From contig NZ_JACOPH010000015.1 in the NCBI RefSeq assembly GCF_014287635.1, forward strand, positions 14,103 through 78,102: DNA of 64,000 nt, in the 5' to 3' direction. Below are positions 53,637 through 64,000 of this stretch, in pieces. The notes beneath the pieces were generated by a model that saw only the letters and a program-made list of their open reading frames with translations, was not told the DNA's origin and did no database searches. The number at the start of each line of letters is the position of its first letter. Position 1 is the stretch's first letter. The DNA is from Roseburia zhanii (GTDB lineage: Bacteria; Bacillota; Clostridia; Lachnospirales; Lachnospiraceae). A program made the translations under genes and the position numbers.

Positions 53637-54752
53637 ATGAAACTGATATGTTCAAAGGCTAATCTGCTAAAAGGAGTTAATATTGTTTCTAAAGCGGTTC
53701 CTACCAGAACAACAATGAATATTCTAGAATGTATTCTTATTGACGCTTCTACTGATGAAATAAAATTTACTGCAAACGATATGGAACTTGGTATTGAAAC
53801 TAAGATCGAAGGTGAGATCGTAGAACATGGCATCATTGCCTTAGATGCTAAGATCTTTTCTGAAATTGTAAGAAAGCTTCCTGATAATGAAGTTACGATT
53901 GAAACAGACAACTCTTTTCAGACACTGATCACTTGTGAAAAAGCAAAATTTAATATCATTGGAAAATCCGGAGAAGATTTTTCCTATCTCCCATATGTAG
54001 AACGTATGGATTCCATCATAATGTCACAGTTCACATTGAAAGAAGTGATCAGACAGACGATCTTTTCGATTGCAGATAATGATAATAACAAACTGATGAC
54101 AGGTGAACTTTTTGAGATTTCTGAAAACCAGTTAAAAGTCGTATCTTTAGATGGTCACCGTATTTCTATCCGTAACATCAACTTAAAAGACTACTACAAA
54201 TATAAAAAAGTTGTTGTTCCGGGTAAAACATTAAACGAGATCAGTAAAATCTTACCGGGATCAGCAGACAAAGAAGTTGTTATCTATATTACTGATAATC
54301 ATATTATTTTTGAATTTGACCAGACAACAGTTGTATCAAGACTGATCGAAGGTGAATATTTCAGAATCGAACAGATGCTTTCTTCTGATTATGAAACCAA
54401 AGTACGCATCAACAAAAAAGAACTTCTTGACTGTATTGACAGAGCAACTCTTTTGATTAAAGAAGGTGAGAAAAAACCGATCATTATGAACGTTGCCGAT
54501 GGACATATGGAATTAAAGATCAATTCCTTTATTGGTTCTATGAATGAAGATATTGATATCGACAAAGAAGGAAAAGATATCCTGATCGGATTTAATCCGA
54601 AATTTTTCATTGATGCATTACGTGTCATTGATGAAGAAGAAGTAACTTTATACATGGTGAATCCGAAAGCTCCATGTTTTATCAAAGATGATGAAGAAAG
54701 TTATATCTATCTGATCCTTCCTGTAAACTTTAATGCTGCAGTGAATGGATAA
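53637..54752 (+). CDS. dnaN: DNA polymerase III sliding clamp
   Basis: 371 residues from ATG 53637; an in-frame TTG at 53616 lies upstream of the AAAGGAG and is rejected. Three clamp domains: MKLICSKANLLKGVNIVSKA, then TMNILECILIDA, later VRINKKELLDCIDRATLL, ending YLILPVNF.A. Ring-shaped processivity factor. Downstream of dnaA in the classic order. Confidence 0.97.
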   Translation: MKLICSKANLLKGVNIVSKAVPTRTTMNILECILIDASTDEIKFTANDMELGIETKIEGEIVEHGIIALDAKIFSEIVRKLPDNEVTIETDNSFQTLITCEKAKFNIIGKSGEDFSYLPYVERMDSIIMSQFTLKEVIRQTIFSIADNDNNKLMTGELFEISENQLKVVSLDGHRISIRNINLKDYYKYKKVVVPGKTLNEISKILPGSADKEVVIYITDNHIIFEFDQTTVVSRLIEGEYFRIEQMLSSDYETKVRINKKELLDCIDRATLLIKEGEKKPIIMNVADGHMELKINSFIGSMNEDIDIDKEGKDILIGFNPKFFIDALRVIDEEEVTLYMVNPKAPCFIKDDEESYIYLILPVNFNAAVNG

Positions 54753-54784
54753 TAATTGTGTATAGATAAAAAAGAGGAATAAAA

Positions 54785-54997
54785 ATGGAAATTGAGATTC
54801 GCGAAACAGATGAATTTATCCGTCTTGGACAGGCACTTAAAAAAGCCGGTATCGTAGGTTCCGGTGTAGATGCTAAAATGGTGATCCTTGACGGTGCAGT
54901 TTTAGTCAATGGAGAAGTAGAACAACGCAGAGGAAGAAAGCTTTACCCGGGAGATCGTGTATCTTTCGAAGGTGAAACCTATCAAGTGGTCAAATGA
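54785..54997 (+). CDS. yaaA: S4-domain RNA-binding protein YaaA/RlbA
   Basis: 70 residues: IRETDEFIRLGQALKKAGIV, DGAVLVNGEVEQRRGRKLYPGD, a bare S4 domain. Always found between dnaN and recF in Firmicutes. Probably ribosome-associated. Stop overlaps recF by 4 bases. Confidence 0.93.
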   Translation: MEIEIRETDEFIRLGQALKKAGIVGSGVDAKMVILDGAVLVNGEVEQRRGRKLYPGDRVSFEGETYQVVK

Positions 54998-56076
54998 TCG
55001 TAAAATCATTAGAACTAAATCATTTTCGAAATTATACAAATTTGGAGATTGATTTTGAAGCGGGTACGAATATTCTTTATGGTGATAATGCGCAGGGAAA
55101 AACGAATATTTTAGAAGCCATTTATCTGAGTGGAACAACAAAATCCCATAAAGGCAGCAAAGACAAAGAGATGATCCAATTCGGGGAAGACGAATCACAT
55201 ATCCGCATCTTTATAGAAAAACAGGAAAAACAGTTCCAGATCGATATGCATTTAAAGAAAAACCGCACAAAAGGAATCGCAATCGATCAGATACCGATCA
55301 AAAAAGCGAGTGAACTGTTTGGAATTTTAAATATCGTATTCTTTTCACCGGAAGATTTAAATATCATAAAAAATGGTCCGGCAGAGAGAAGACGTTTTAT
55401 GGATTTAGAACTCTGTCAGTTAGATAAGATCTATCTGTCAGAGTTAGCAAAATATAACAAAATACTGAATCAGAGAAATAAACTTTTAAAAGATATTTAT
55501 TTCAGACCGGATGTGAAGGATACACTTCCCATCTGGGATATGCAGTTATTAGAGTATGGACAAAAGATCATAAAAAGCCGCAGAAAATTTGTCAGTGAAT
55601 TAAATGAGATCGTAACGCAGATACACAGTAAGATTTCCGGTGGCAGAGAAGAAATGATCCTTACCTATGAACCGAATGTAACAGAAGATCTATTGGAACA
55701 GGAACTTATAAGAGTACAGGAAAAAGATCTGAAATTAGGTCAGACGACAGTAGGACCGCATCGTGATGATATGTCTTTTACGATCCATGGTGTAGACATC
55801 CGTAAATTTGGTTCACAGGGACAGCAGCGTACATCAGCACTTTCTTTGAAATTATCAGAGATCGAACTTGTAAAAAAAGTGATCAAGGATACTCCGGTAT
55901 TACTTTTAGATGATGTACTATCAGAATTAGACAGTAACCGGCAGAATTATCTGCTAAATAATATATGTGGCACCCAGACGATCATAACATGTACAGGTTT
56001 AGATGAATTTATAAGAAACCGATTTGAAATCAACCGTGTATTTGAAGTGATAAATGGTGAGGTTTTCCGCAAATAG
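54994..56076 (+). CDS. recF: Recombination and repair protein RecF
   Basis: 360 residues. SMC-like ATPase: YGDNAQGKTNILEAIYL (Walker A) near 30, signature QGQQRTSALSLKLSE near 270, LLLDDVLSELD Walker B. Loads RecA at gaps. ATG overlaps the S4 gene stop, so coupled. Confidence 0.96.
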   Translation: MIVKSLELNHFRNYTNLEIDFEAGTNILYGDNAQGKTNILEAIYLSGTTKSHKGSKDKEMIQFGEDESHIRIFIEKQEKQFQIDMHLKKNRTKGIAIDQIPIKKASELFGILNIVFFSPEDLNIIKNGPAERRRFMDLELCQLDKIYLSELAKYNKILNQRNKLLKDIYFRPDVKDTLPIWDMQLLEYGQKIIKSRRKFVSELNEIVTQIHSKISGGREEMILTYEPNVTEDLLEQELIRVQEKDLKLGQTTVGPHRDDMSFTIHGVDIRKFGSQGQQRTSALSLKLSEIELVKKVIKDTPVLLLDDVLSELDSNRQNYLLNNICGTQTIITCTGLDEFIRNRFEINRVFEVINGEVFRK

Positions 56077-58002
<1,926 letters not shown>

Positions 58003-58017
58003 GAGGAGTCAGTATAA

Positions 58018-60522
58018 ATGGATGATAATATTTTTGATCAGGTCCATGATGTAGACCTGAAAAAAACGATGGAAACATCCTACATCGATTATGCCATGAG
58101 TGTTATTGCATCTCGTGCACTTCCTGATGTAAGAGATGGTTTAAAACCTGTACAGAGAAGGGTTTTATATTCCATGATCGAATTGAATAATGGGCCGGAT
58201 AAGCCACATCGTAAATGTGCACGTATCGTTGGTGATACAATGGGTAAATATCATCCGCATGGTGATAGTTCCATCTACGGTGCGTTAGTAAATATGGCAC
58301 AGGACTGGTCTACCCGTTATCCACTTGTAGACGGACATGGTAACTTTGGTTCAGTAGACGGTGACGGTGCAGCTGCAATGCGTTATACAGAGGCAAGACT
58401 CAGTAAGATTTCCATGGAAATGCTTGCGGATATTAACAAAGATACTGTAGATTTCATGCCAAACTTTGATGAAACAGAAAAAGAACCAACCGTACTTCCA
58501 TCAAGATATCCGAATCTTTTAGTAAATGGAACTTCCGGTATTGCAGTTGGTATGGCTACAAATATTCCACCGCATAACCTGCGTGAAGTGATCGCAGCAG
58601 TTGTAAAGATCATTGATAATCAGGTATTAGAAGACCGTGGAACAGAGATAGAGGAAATTTTAAAAATCGTAAAAGGTCCGGATTTTCCGACAGGTGGTAT
58701 GATCCTTGGAACTTCCGGCATCGAACAGGCATACCGTACAGGACGTGGAAAGATCCGTGTCCGTGCGATCACAGATATTGAGACGATGCAGAATGGTAAG
58801 AACCGTATTGTTGTAACGGAATTACCGTTTATGGTAAACAAAGCCCGCCTGATCGAAAAAATCGCAGAGTTAGTACGTGATAAGAAAATCGATGGAATTA
58901 CAGATCTGCGTGATGAGTCAAACCGTGAAGGTATGCGTATCTGTATCGAACTCCGTCGTGATGTGAATGCAAATGTCATTTTAAATCAGTTATTTAAACA
59001 TACACAGCTTCAGGATACATTTGGTGTGATCATGTTAGCGCTGGTGAATAACCAGCCAAAAGTTTTAAATCTGCATCAGATGTTAGATCACTACTTAGAG
59101 CATCAGAAAGATGTTGTAACAAGAAGAACAAAATACGATCTGAACAAAGCAGAGGAACGTGCCCATATTTTAGAGGGATTGCTCATAGCTTTAGATAATA
59201 TCGATGAAGTGATCTCTATTATCCGCGGCAGCCGTACTGCAAATGAAGCAAAAGAAAAATTAGAAGAACGTTTTGGACTGACCGATGTTCAGGCACAGGC
59301 AATCGTAGATATGCGTCTGCGTGCACTGACCGGTTTAGAGCGTGAAAAGATCGAAGCCGAATATGCTGAATTAATGGATAAAATTGCCGAGTTAAAAGCA
59401 ATTTTAGCAGATGAGAAAAAACTGCTTGGTGTCATTCGTGAGGAGATCATGCTGATTTCTGATAAATATGGTGATGACAGAAGAACTTCTATCGGATTTG
59501 ACGAATATGATATTTCCATGGAAGATCTGATCCCGAAAGAAAATACAGTGATCTGCATGACTAAATTAGGCTATGTAAAGCGTATGAGTGTCGATAATTT
59601 CCGCAGCCAGCATCGTGGCGGCAGGGGAATCAAAGGTATGGAAACAATCGATGATGATTATATCGAAGAACTTTTGATGACAACGACACATCATTATATG
59701 ATGTTCTTTACAAATACCGGAAAAGTATACCGTCTAAAGGCATATGAGATACCGGAAGCATCGAGAACAGCAAGAGGAACAGCAATCATCAACCTCTTAC
59801 AGCTTCAGCCGGGTGAAAAGATCACAGCAGTGATCCCGATTAGTGAATATGCAGAAGGTAATTATCTGTTTATGGCAACAAAGAAAGGTATCGTTAAAAA
59901 GACACCGATCTGTGATTATGCTAATGTCAGAAAGACAGGACTTACAGCAATCAATTTACGTGAAGATGATGAACTGATTGAAGTAAAGAAAACAGATAAT
60001 ACGAAGGATATCATTTTAGTTACGAAATATGGCCAGTGTATCCGTTTCCATGAAACAGATGTCAGAAGTACCGGACGTAATTCCATGGGTGTTATCGGTA
60101 TGAACTTAGTGGATCGTGACGAAGTCGTTGGTATGCAGCTTGATACACAGGGAGATTATCTGTTGATCGCTTCTGAAAAAGGTCTTGGAAAACGTACAAA
60201 GATGGAAGAATTTTCTCCGCAGAACCGTGGCGGTAAGGGAGTGAAATGTTACAAGATCACAGAAAAGACCGGTAATATCATTGGAATCAAAGCAGTAAAT
60301 GATGACCATGAGATTATGATGATCACAACAGAAGGTATCATTATCCGTATGAAAGTAGAAGATATTTCAATTTTAGGACGAGTTACTTCCGGTGTGAAAC
60401 TGATCAATATGGATGAAGATGTTACAGTAGCAAGTATTGCAAAAGTAAGAGAAGATAAAAGTCTGATCGAGGAGATCGAACAGGCAGACGGTGAGCAACC
60501 AGAAGAAGGATCGGTTGAATAA
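58018..60522 (+). CDS. gyrA: DNA gyrase subunit A
   Basis: 834 residues. Breakage-reunion domain with catalytic Tyr in [13 protein letters not shown] near 123; six-bladed beta-pinwheel with the GyrA box [10 protein letters not shown] near 535. The quinolone pocket reads GDSSIYGAL: Ser at the E. coli 83 position, Gly at the 87 position. Cuts and reseals DNA. Acidic tail. Confidence 0.98.
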   Translation: MDDNIFDQVHDVDLKKTMETSYIDYAMSVIASRALPDVRDGLKPVQRRVLYSMIELNNGPDKPHRKCARIVGDTMGKYHPHGDSSIYGALVNMAQDWSTRYPLVDGHGNFGSVDGDGAAAMRYTEARLSKISMEMLADINKDTVDFMPNFDETEKEPTVLPSRYPNLLVNGTSGIAVGMATNIPPHNLREVIAAVVKIIDNQVLEDRGTEIEEILKIVKGPDFPTGGMILGTSGIEQAYRTGRGKIRVRAITDIETMQNGKNRIVVTELPFMVNKARLIEKIAELVRDKKIDGITDLRDESNREGMRICIELRRDVNANVILNQLFKHTQLQDTFGVIMLALVNNQPKVLNLHQMLDHYLEHQKDVVTRRTKYDLNKAEERAHILEGLLIALDNIDEVISIIRGSRTANEAKEKLEERFGLTDVQAQAIVDMRLRALTGLEREKIEAEYAELMDKIAELKAILADEKKLLGVIREEIMLISDKYGDDRRTSIGFDEYDISMEDLIPKENTVICMTKLGYVKRMSVDNFRSQHRGGRGIKGMETIDDDYIEELLMTTTHHYMMFFTNTGKVYRLKAYEIPEASRTARGTAIINLLQLQPGEKITAVIPISEYAEGNYLFMATKKGIVKKTPICDYANVRKTGLTAINLREDDELIEVKKTDNTKDIILVTKYGQCIRFHETDVRSTGRNSMGVIGMNLVDRDEVVGMQLDTQGDYLLIASEKGLGKRTKMEEFSPQNRGGKGVKCYKITEKTGNIIGIKAVNDDHEIMMITTEGIIIRMKVEDISILGRVTSGVKLINMDEDVTVASIAKVREDKSLIEEIEQADGEQPEEGSVE

Positions 60523-60534
60523 TAAATGTTTAAG

Positions 60535-60557
60535 GGGCTGTTATTACAGCCCTTTTT
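60535..60557 (+). terminator. Terminator of the dnaA-gyrA cluster
   Basis: GGGCTGT / ACAGCCC (60535-60541, 60546-60552), a 4-base loop and T5, 12 bases after the gyrA stop. Confidence 0.88.
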
Positions 60558-60594
60558 GCGATTAAAAAAATAATTTTTACGAGGGAGAATTGTT

Positions 60595-61524
60595 ATGCCA
60601 CAAACATTTTATGAGGTTGTCTGGATATTTTTGATATATGCATTTATCGGTTGGTGTACCGAAGTATCATATGCTACGTTAGATGCTGGAAAATTTGTAA
60701 ACAGGGGATTTTTAAATGGACCATACTGTCCAATCTATGGTATCGGGGTTTTGATTGTTGTCGTGATCTTGACACCTTTAAAAAACAGTCTGTTGATATT
60801 GTTTATCGGTTCATTTGTATTAACTTCGGTTCTTGAATATATTACAGGATATGTGTTAGAAAAAGTATTTCACAACAAATGGTGGGATTATTCCGACAAA
60901 CCTTTTAATATCAAAGGGTATGTATGTCTGAAATTTTCGATATTATGGGGACTTGCTTGCAGCTTTATCATGCTTGTGATCCATCCGATCGTTATGGGAT
61001 TTATCCATATCATACCAAAAACAGTCGGAATCGTGCTTTTGATCATCTTATGTTCCGCATTTTTTGCAGACTGTGTTGTGACTGTAAGTACGATACTCAA
61101 ATTTAATAAACGTCTTAAGATCATGGGTGAGATTGCCGGTAAGTTAAAAGTGATCTCAAATGAGATCGGTGAGAATATTTATGAAAATGTAGCAGAGGCG
61201 ATCGAGAAGAAAGAACAGTTTGATGGTACATACAAAGAATTTAAGACCGGTTTTACTCAAAAGAAGGAAAAATTGGCAGAAAATGTGGAAAACCGTTATC
61301 AGAAATTCAATAACAGTGTACAATTGAACATAGAAAAGAAACGTGCAGAATATGAAGAATTGAGTAAGCGTTACAAAGAATTATCCGAGAAAAAGATCTA
61401 TGGACATGACCGTCTGATCAAAGCATTCCCGGGAATGCATTCTATTGATAACGAAGATTCTTTATTGAAATTAAAAGAACACTTGATGCAGCTGGTAAAA
61501 AATAAAAAAAATCAGGAAGAATAG
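60595..61524 (+). CDS. Putative ABC transporter permease, CmpB family
   Basis: 309 residues. Five or six membrane helices in the first 190 residues, with the family motifs FLIYAFIGWCTEVSYA, NRGFLNGPYCPIYGIGVL and ITGYVLEKVFHNKWWDYS. The C-terminal 110 residues form a Lys/Glu-rich coiled coil. The transporter name is historical; no ATPase is encoded nearby. Function unknown. Confidence 0.85.
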   Translation: MPQTFYEVVWIFLIYAFIGWCTEVSYATLDAGKFVNRGFLNGPYCPIYGIGVLIVVVILTPLKNSLLILFIGSFVLTSVLEYITGYVLEKVFHNKWWDYSDKPFNIKGYVCLKFSILWGLACSFIMLVIHPIVMGFIHIIPKTVGIVLLIILCSAFFADCVVTVSTILKFNKRLKIMGEIAGKLKVISNEIGENIYENVAEAIEKKEQFDGTYKEFKTGFTQKKEKLAENVENRYQKFNNSVQLNIEKKRAEYEELSKRYKELSEKKIYGHDRLIKAFPGMHSIDNEDSLLKLKEHLMQLVKNKKNQEE

Positions 61525-61536
61525 GAGAAGCCACAT

Positions 61537-62382
61537 ATGATACGGAATATAGACACAAAAATTATTACGGAAAATATCAAAGAAATGTGTATTGAAGCTA
61601 ATCATTATCTTTCAAAGGATATGGAAAAAGCATTAAAGAAGGCTTCAGAAACAGAAGAATCTGAATTAGGAAAAAAAATATTAGGTCAGCTTATGGATAA
61701 TCTTGATATTGCAGATAAAGAAATGATCCCGATCTGTCAGGATACCGGTATGGCAGTCATTTTTATGGAAATCGGACAGGATGTACATTTCGAGGGCGAT
61801 GTATTAGAAGATGCGATCAATGAAGGTGTCCGGCTTGGCTATACAGAAGGATATCTTCGAAAATCAGTTGTAAAAGATCCGATCCTTCGTGAAAATACCA
61901 AAGATAATACGCCGGCGATCATTCACTATTCGATCGTAGCGGGAGATCAGGTCAAAATCACATTTGCTCCAAAAGGATTTGGAAGCGAAAATATGAGCCG
62001 TGTATTTATGTTAAAACCGGCAGATGGTATCGAAGGTGTAAAAAATGCAATTTTAACAGCCGTAGCAGATGCCGGTCCCAATGCCTGCCCACCGATGGTA
62101 GTCGGAGTAGGCGTAGGTGGTGATTTTGAAAAAGCAGCGATCATGGCAAAACAGGCGTTAACAAGAAATGTAGAAGAACATTCTGCTATTCCATATGTCT
62201 GTGATCTTGAAAAAGAAATGTTAGAAAAGATCAACAAACTTGGAATCGGACCGGGAGGACTTGGTGGAAGGACAACAGCTCTTGCAGTTAATATCAATAC
62301 TTACCCGACGCATATTGCAGGACTTCCGGTAGCAATCAATATCTGTTGTCATGTAAACCGTCATGTTATCCGGAAAATATAA
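61537..62382 (+). CDS. fumA: Fumarate hydratase class I, alpha subunit
   Basis: 281 residues, matching the N-terminal part of class I fumarases. Iron-sulfur ligand Cys in IPICQDTGMAV, plus NACPPMVVGVGVGGDFEKA and GIGPGGLGGRTTALAV. Converts fumarate and malate with an oxygen-sensitive 4Fe-4S cluster. Its beta subunit is at 62985, after one intervening gene. Confidence 0.93.
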   Translation: MIRNIDTKIITENIKEMCIEANHYLSKDMEKALKKASETEESELGKKILGQLMDNLDIADKEMIPICQDTGMAVIFMEIGQDVHFEGDVLEDAINEGVRLGYTEGYLRKSVVKDPILRENTKDNTPAIIHYSIVAGDQVKITFAPKGFGSENMSRVFMLKPADGIEGVKNAILTAVADAGPNACPPMVVGVGVGGDFEKAAIMAKQALTRNVEEHSAIPYVCDLEKEMLEKINKLGIGPGGLGGRTTALAVNINTYPTHIAGLPVAINICCHVNRHVIRKI

Positions 62383-62431
62383 AAAATAGAAAGGTTATGT
62401 ACACAATTTCAAGTACATATTGTGGAAAACT

Positions 62432-62956
62432 ATGCAGAATATTTTAATTGTCGTGGATATGCAGAATGATTTTATAAATGGAACATTAGGAACGAAAGAA
62501 GCTGAGGCAATCGTTTCAAAGGTAGAGCAGAAAATCTCAGGGTTTTCCGGCAGGATCATTTATACCAGAGATACACATGAAGAAAACTACCTTGATACGC
62601 AGGAAGGAAAGAAACTTCCTGTAAAACACTGTATCCGTAACACAAAAGGCTGGGAACTTAGCCCGCAGCTTGACAGATTTGAAAAAGAGTGGATTATCGA
62701 TAAGCCGACATTTGGTTCGAAAGAGCTTTGTGAACTTTTAGAAAAAGAAAACCAGAAAGAAGCGATCGATACGGTTACACTGATCGGACTATGTACAGAT
62801 ATCTGTGTGATTTCGAATGCATTATTGGTAAAAGCATATTTACCGGAGGTACGGATCATAGTAGATGCATCCTGCTGTGCCGGAGTAACGGTAGAAAGTC
62901 ATAAAAGAGCATTAGAAAGTATGAAGATGTGCCAGATAGAAATAGAAAATGAGTAA
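62432..62956 (+). CDS. Isochorismatase-family cysteine hydrolase (nicotinamidase-like)
   Basis: 174 residues from ATG 62432. Ribosome site weak (GGAAAACT); a TTG at 62420 is possible. Catalytic Asp in IVVDMQNDFINGTLG, Lys in the WIIDKPTFGS segment and Cys in TLIGLCTDICVISNALL. Probable substrate nicotinamide or a related amide; not certain. Lies between the two fumarase subunit genes. Confidence 0.85.
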   Translation: MQNILIVVDMQNDFINGTLGTKEAEAIVSKVEQKISGFSGRIIYTRDTHEENYLDTQEGKKLPVKHCIRNTKGWELSPQLDRFEKEWIIDKPTFGSKELCELLEKENQKEAIDTVTLIGLCTDICVISNALLVKAYLPEVRIIVDASCCAGVTVESHKRALESMKMCQIEIENE

Positions 62957-62984
62957 TAGGCAGTTATAACAGAAAGAGGAAGAT

Positions 62985-63536
62985 ATGGATAAATATATTA
63001 CAACACCAATTACAGAAGATGTTACCGTAGATTTAAAAAGTGGAGATTATGTCTATATTACAGGAACAATCTATGTTGCAAGAGATGCAGCACACAAACG
63101 GATGATAGAAGCATTAGACAGAGGGGAAGAATTACCGATCAACATCAAAGATGCTACAATTTATTATATGGGACCATCTCCGGCAAGAGAGGGAAGGGCA
63201 ATCGGTTCTGCAGGACCGACAACCGCAAGCCGTATGGATAAGTATGCACCGACATTGCTTGATCTTGGAGAAAAGGCAATGATCGGAAAAGGCAAACGAA
63301 CAAAAGAAGTGATCGATGCGATCATTCGGAATAAAGCAGTATACTTTGCGGCAGTTGGTGGTGCAGGTGCACTTCTGTCAAAATGTATAGAAAAATCAGA
63401 AATCGTCTGTTATGAAGATCTGGGAGCAGAAGCCATCCGTAAGTTAGAGGTAAAAGATTTTCCGGCAATCGTAGTGATCGATCGTGAAGGAAATAACCTC
63501 TATGAAACAGCAATTAAAGAATTTTGTACCATGTAA
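62985..63536 (+). CDS. fumB: Fumarate hydratase class I, beta subunit
   Basis: 183 residues, matching the C-terminal part of class I fumarases: LKSGDYVYITGTIYVARDAAHKRM, YYMGPSPAREGRAIGSAGPTTASRMD and YFAAVGGAGALLSKCI. Forms the active site with the alpha subunit. AGAGGAAG before the ATG. Confidence 0.93.
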   Translation: MDKYITTPITEDVTVDLKSGDYVYITGTIYVARDAAHKRMIEALDRGEELPINIKDATIYYMGPSPAREGRAIGSAGPTTASRMDKYAPTLLDLGEKAMIGKGKRTKEVIDAIIRNKAVYFAAVGGAGALLSKCIEKSEIVCYEDLGAEAIRKLEVKDFPAIVVIDREGNNLYETAIKEFCTM

Positions 63537-63612
63537 ATAAGAGATATCATGCCTCATTTTAGAGATATACTGTCAATACTTTGAAAATATGCTAAAAAAA
63601 TCAAAAAAGTTA

Positions 63613-63641
63613 TTGACAAAAGTGATTTCATTTAGTATTAT
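63613..63641 (+). promoter_or_regulatory. Promoter of tRNA-Ser
   Basis: TTGACA (63613-63618), a 17-base spacer and TATTAT (63636-63641), 55 bases before the tRNA. Confidence 0.75.
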
Positions 63642-63695
63642 TAACAATGCGTCACGGCGCAGGACAATTTCATATGTTTAGTCGATATTAACTTT

Positions 63696-63783
63696 GGAGA
63701 AGTACTCAAGTGGCCGAAGAGGTGCCCCTGCTAAGGGTATAGGTCGGGTGACCGGCGCGAGGGTTCAAATCCCTCCTTCTCCG
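63696..63783 (+). tRNA. tRNA-Ser(GCT)
   Basis: 88 bases with the long variable arm typical of serine tRNAs. Acceptor GGAGAAG/CTTCTCC, anticodon arm CCCCT-GCT-AAGGG with anticodon GCT, T-loop TTCAAAT, discriminator G. CCA is not encoded. Confidence 0.93.
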
Positions 63784-63830
63784 CTTTATATCAGCTAAAA
63801 TATGAAATTGTAATTTTTTGAAAAAAGTTG

Positions 63831-64000
63831 TTGACAAAACGTTTTAAGCATGATAATATAAACGAGTTGTCGCAAGAGATAACAACAAACGAACATTGAT
63901 AACTAAACAGTGAAATAACCTTGAAAGATTTTGAGAATCATTAAGAAAAACAGGGTGACAGACTGAACTGTGACAGACTTGTCTGGAACAGGTCGGGATG
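63831..64000 (+). promoter_or_regulatory. rRNA operon promoter and leader
   Basis: TTGACA (63831-63836) with TAATAT/GATAAT at 63852-63859. A leader without reading frame then runs to the edge with two GTGACAGACT repeats (near 63954 and 63972). A strong promoter after a tRNA, near oriC, suggests a 16S rRNA gene just beyond the window. The rRNA itself is not visible. Confidence 0.6.

Overview
The window is a low-GC Firmicutes chromosome. The gene families and their order fit a gut Lachnospiraceae (DUF3881 and DUF4446 proteins, split class I fumarase, CmpB-type membrane protein); the genus cannot be named from the sequence alone. It falls into two parts with visibly different base composition. 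Positions 1 to about 35,150 are a higher-GC integrative and conjugative element (ICE) of the Tn1549/CTn-like type. Positions about 35,186 to 64,000 are the AT-rich replication-origin region of the chromosome.

ICE layout, almost all on the minus strand. A tet(O)-type ribosomal protection gene runs off the left edge (1-898) behind a consensus promoter and an attenuator leader. A two-gene plus-strand insert with a DUF1413-like protein follows (1326-1866). The transfer module (1925-14148) encodes a membrane CHAP hydrolase, class B sortase, VirB4, PrgI, a Cys-rich small protein, a VirB6-like protein, a Maff2 pilin-like protein, VirD4, an ArdC-like protein, PcfB, a MOBP relaxase, MobC and a DUF3789 peptide. 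A candidate oriT lies at 14177-14269. An accessory DNA-processing block (14282-26595) holds a TOPRIM/DUF3991 protein, a 2554-residue N6-methylase/SNF2 helicase with a TnpV gene overprinted in its linker, and several small unknown proteins. A surface module (26655-31769) encodes a thioester/Cna-B adhesin, a 29-residue membrane peptide and a lipoprotein. A ParA/ParB pair (32003-33728) follows a strongly structured non-coding region. A DUF3784 protein, a small protein paralogous to the one beside VirD4, and an iteron-like CATTAGCA cluster lie next to the chromosome. No integrase is in the window; it should lie beyond the left edge.

Junction (35143-35655). An intact tRNA-Arg(CCT) is followed by two truncated tRNA-Arg 5' halves, both broken just after the anticodon loop, and by a duplicated 23-bp terminator-like sequence. 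This looks like a repeatedly used integration hot spot.

Chromosomal part. DUF3881, HD-GYP, DUF4446, parB and parA run toward the junction. Then come two canonical parS sites that bracket a 1.5 kb non-coding stretch with two fold-back elements, a DegS/DegU-like two-component pair, an alpha/beta hydrolase, and the classic origin cluster rsmG, mnmG, mnmE, jag, yidC, yidD, rnpA, rpmH | oriC | dnaA, dnaN, S4-domain protein, recF, gyrB, gyrA. Downstream are a CmpB-like protein, fumarase alpha and beta subunits flanking a cysteine hydrolase, tRNA-Ser(GCT), and the promoter and leader of an rRNA operon at the right edge. Genes left of dnaA are mostly on the minus strand and genes right of it on the plus strand, so transcription follows the forks away from oriC.
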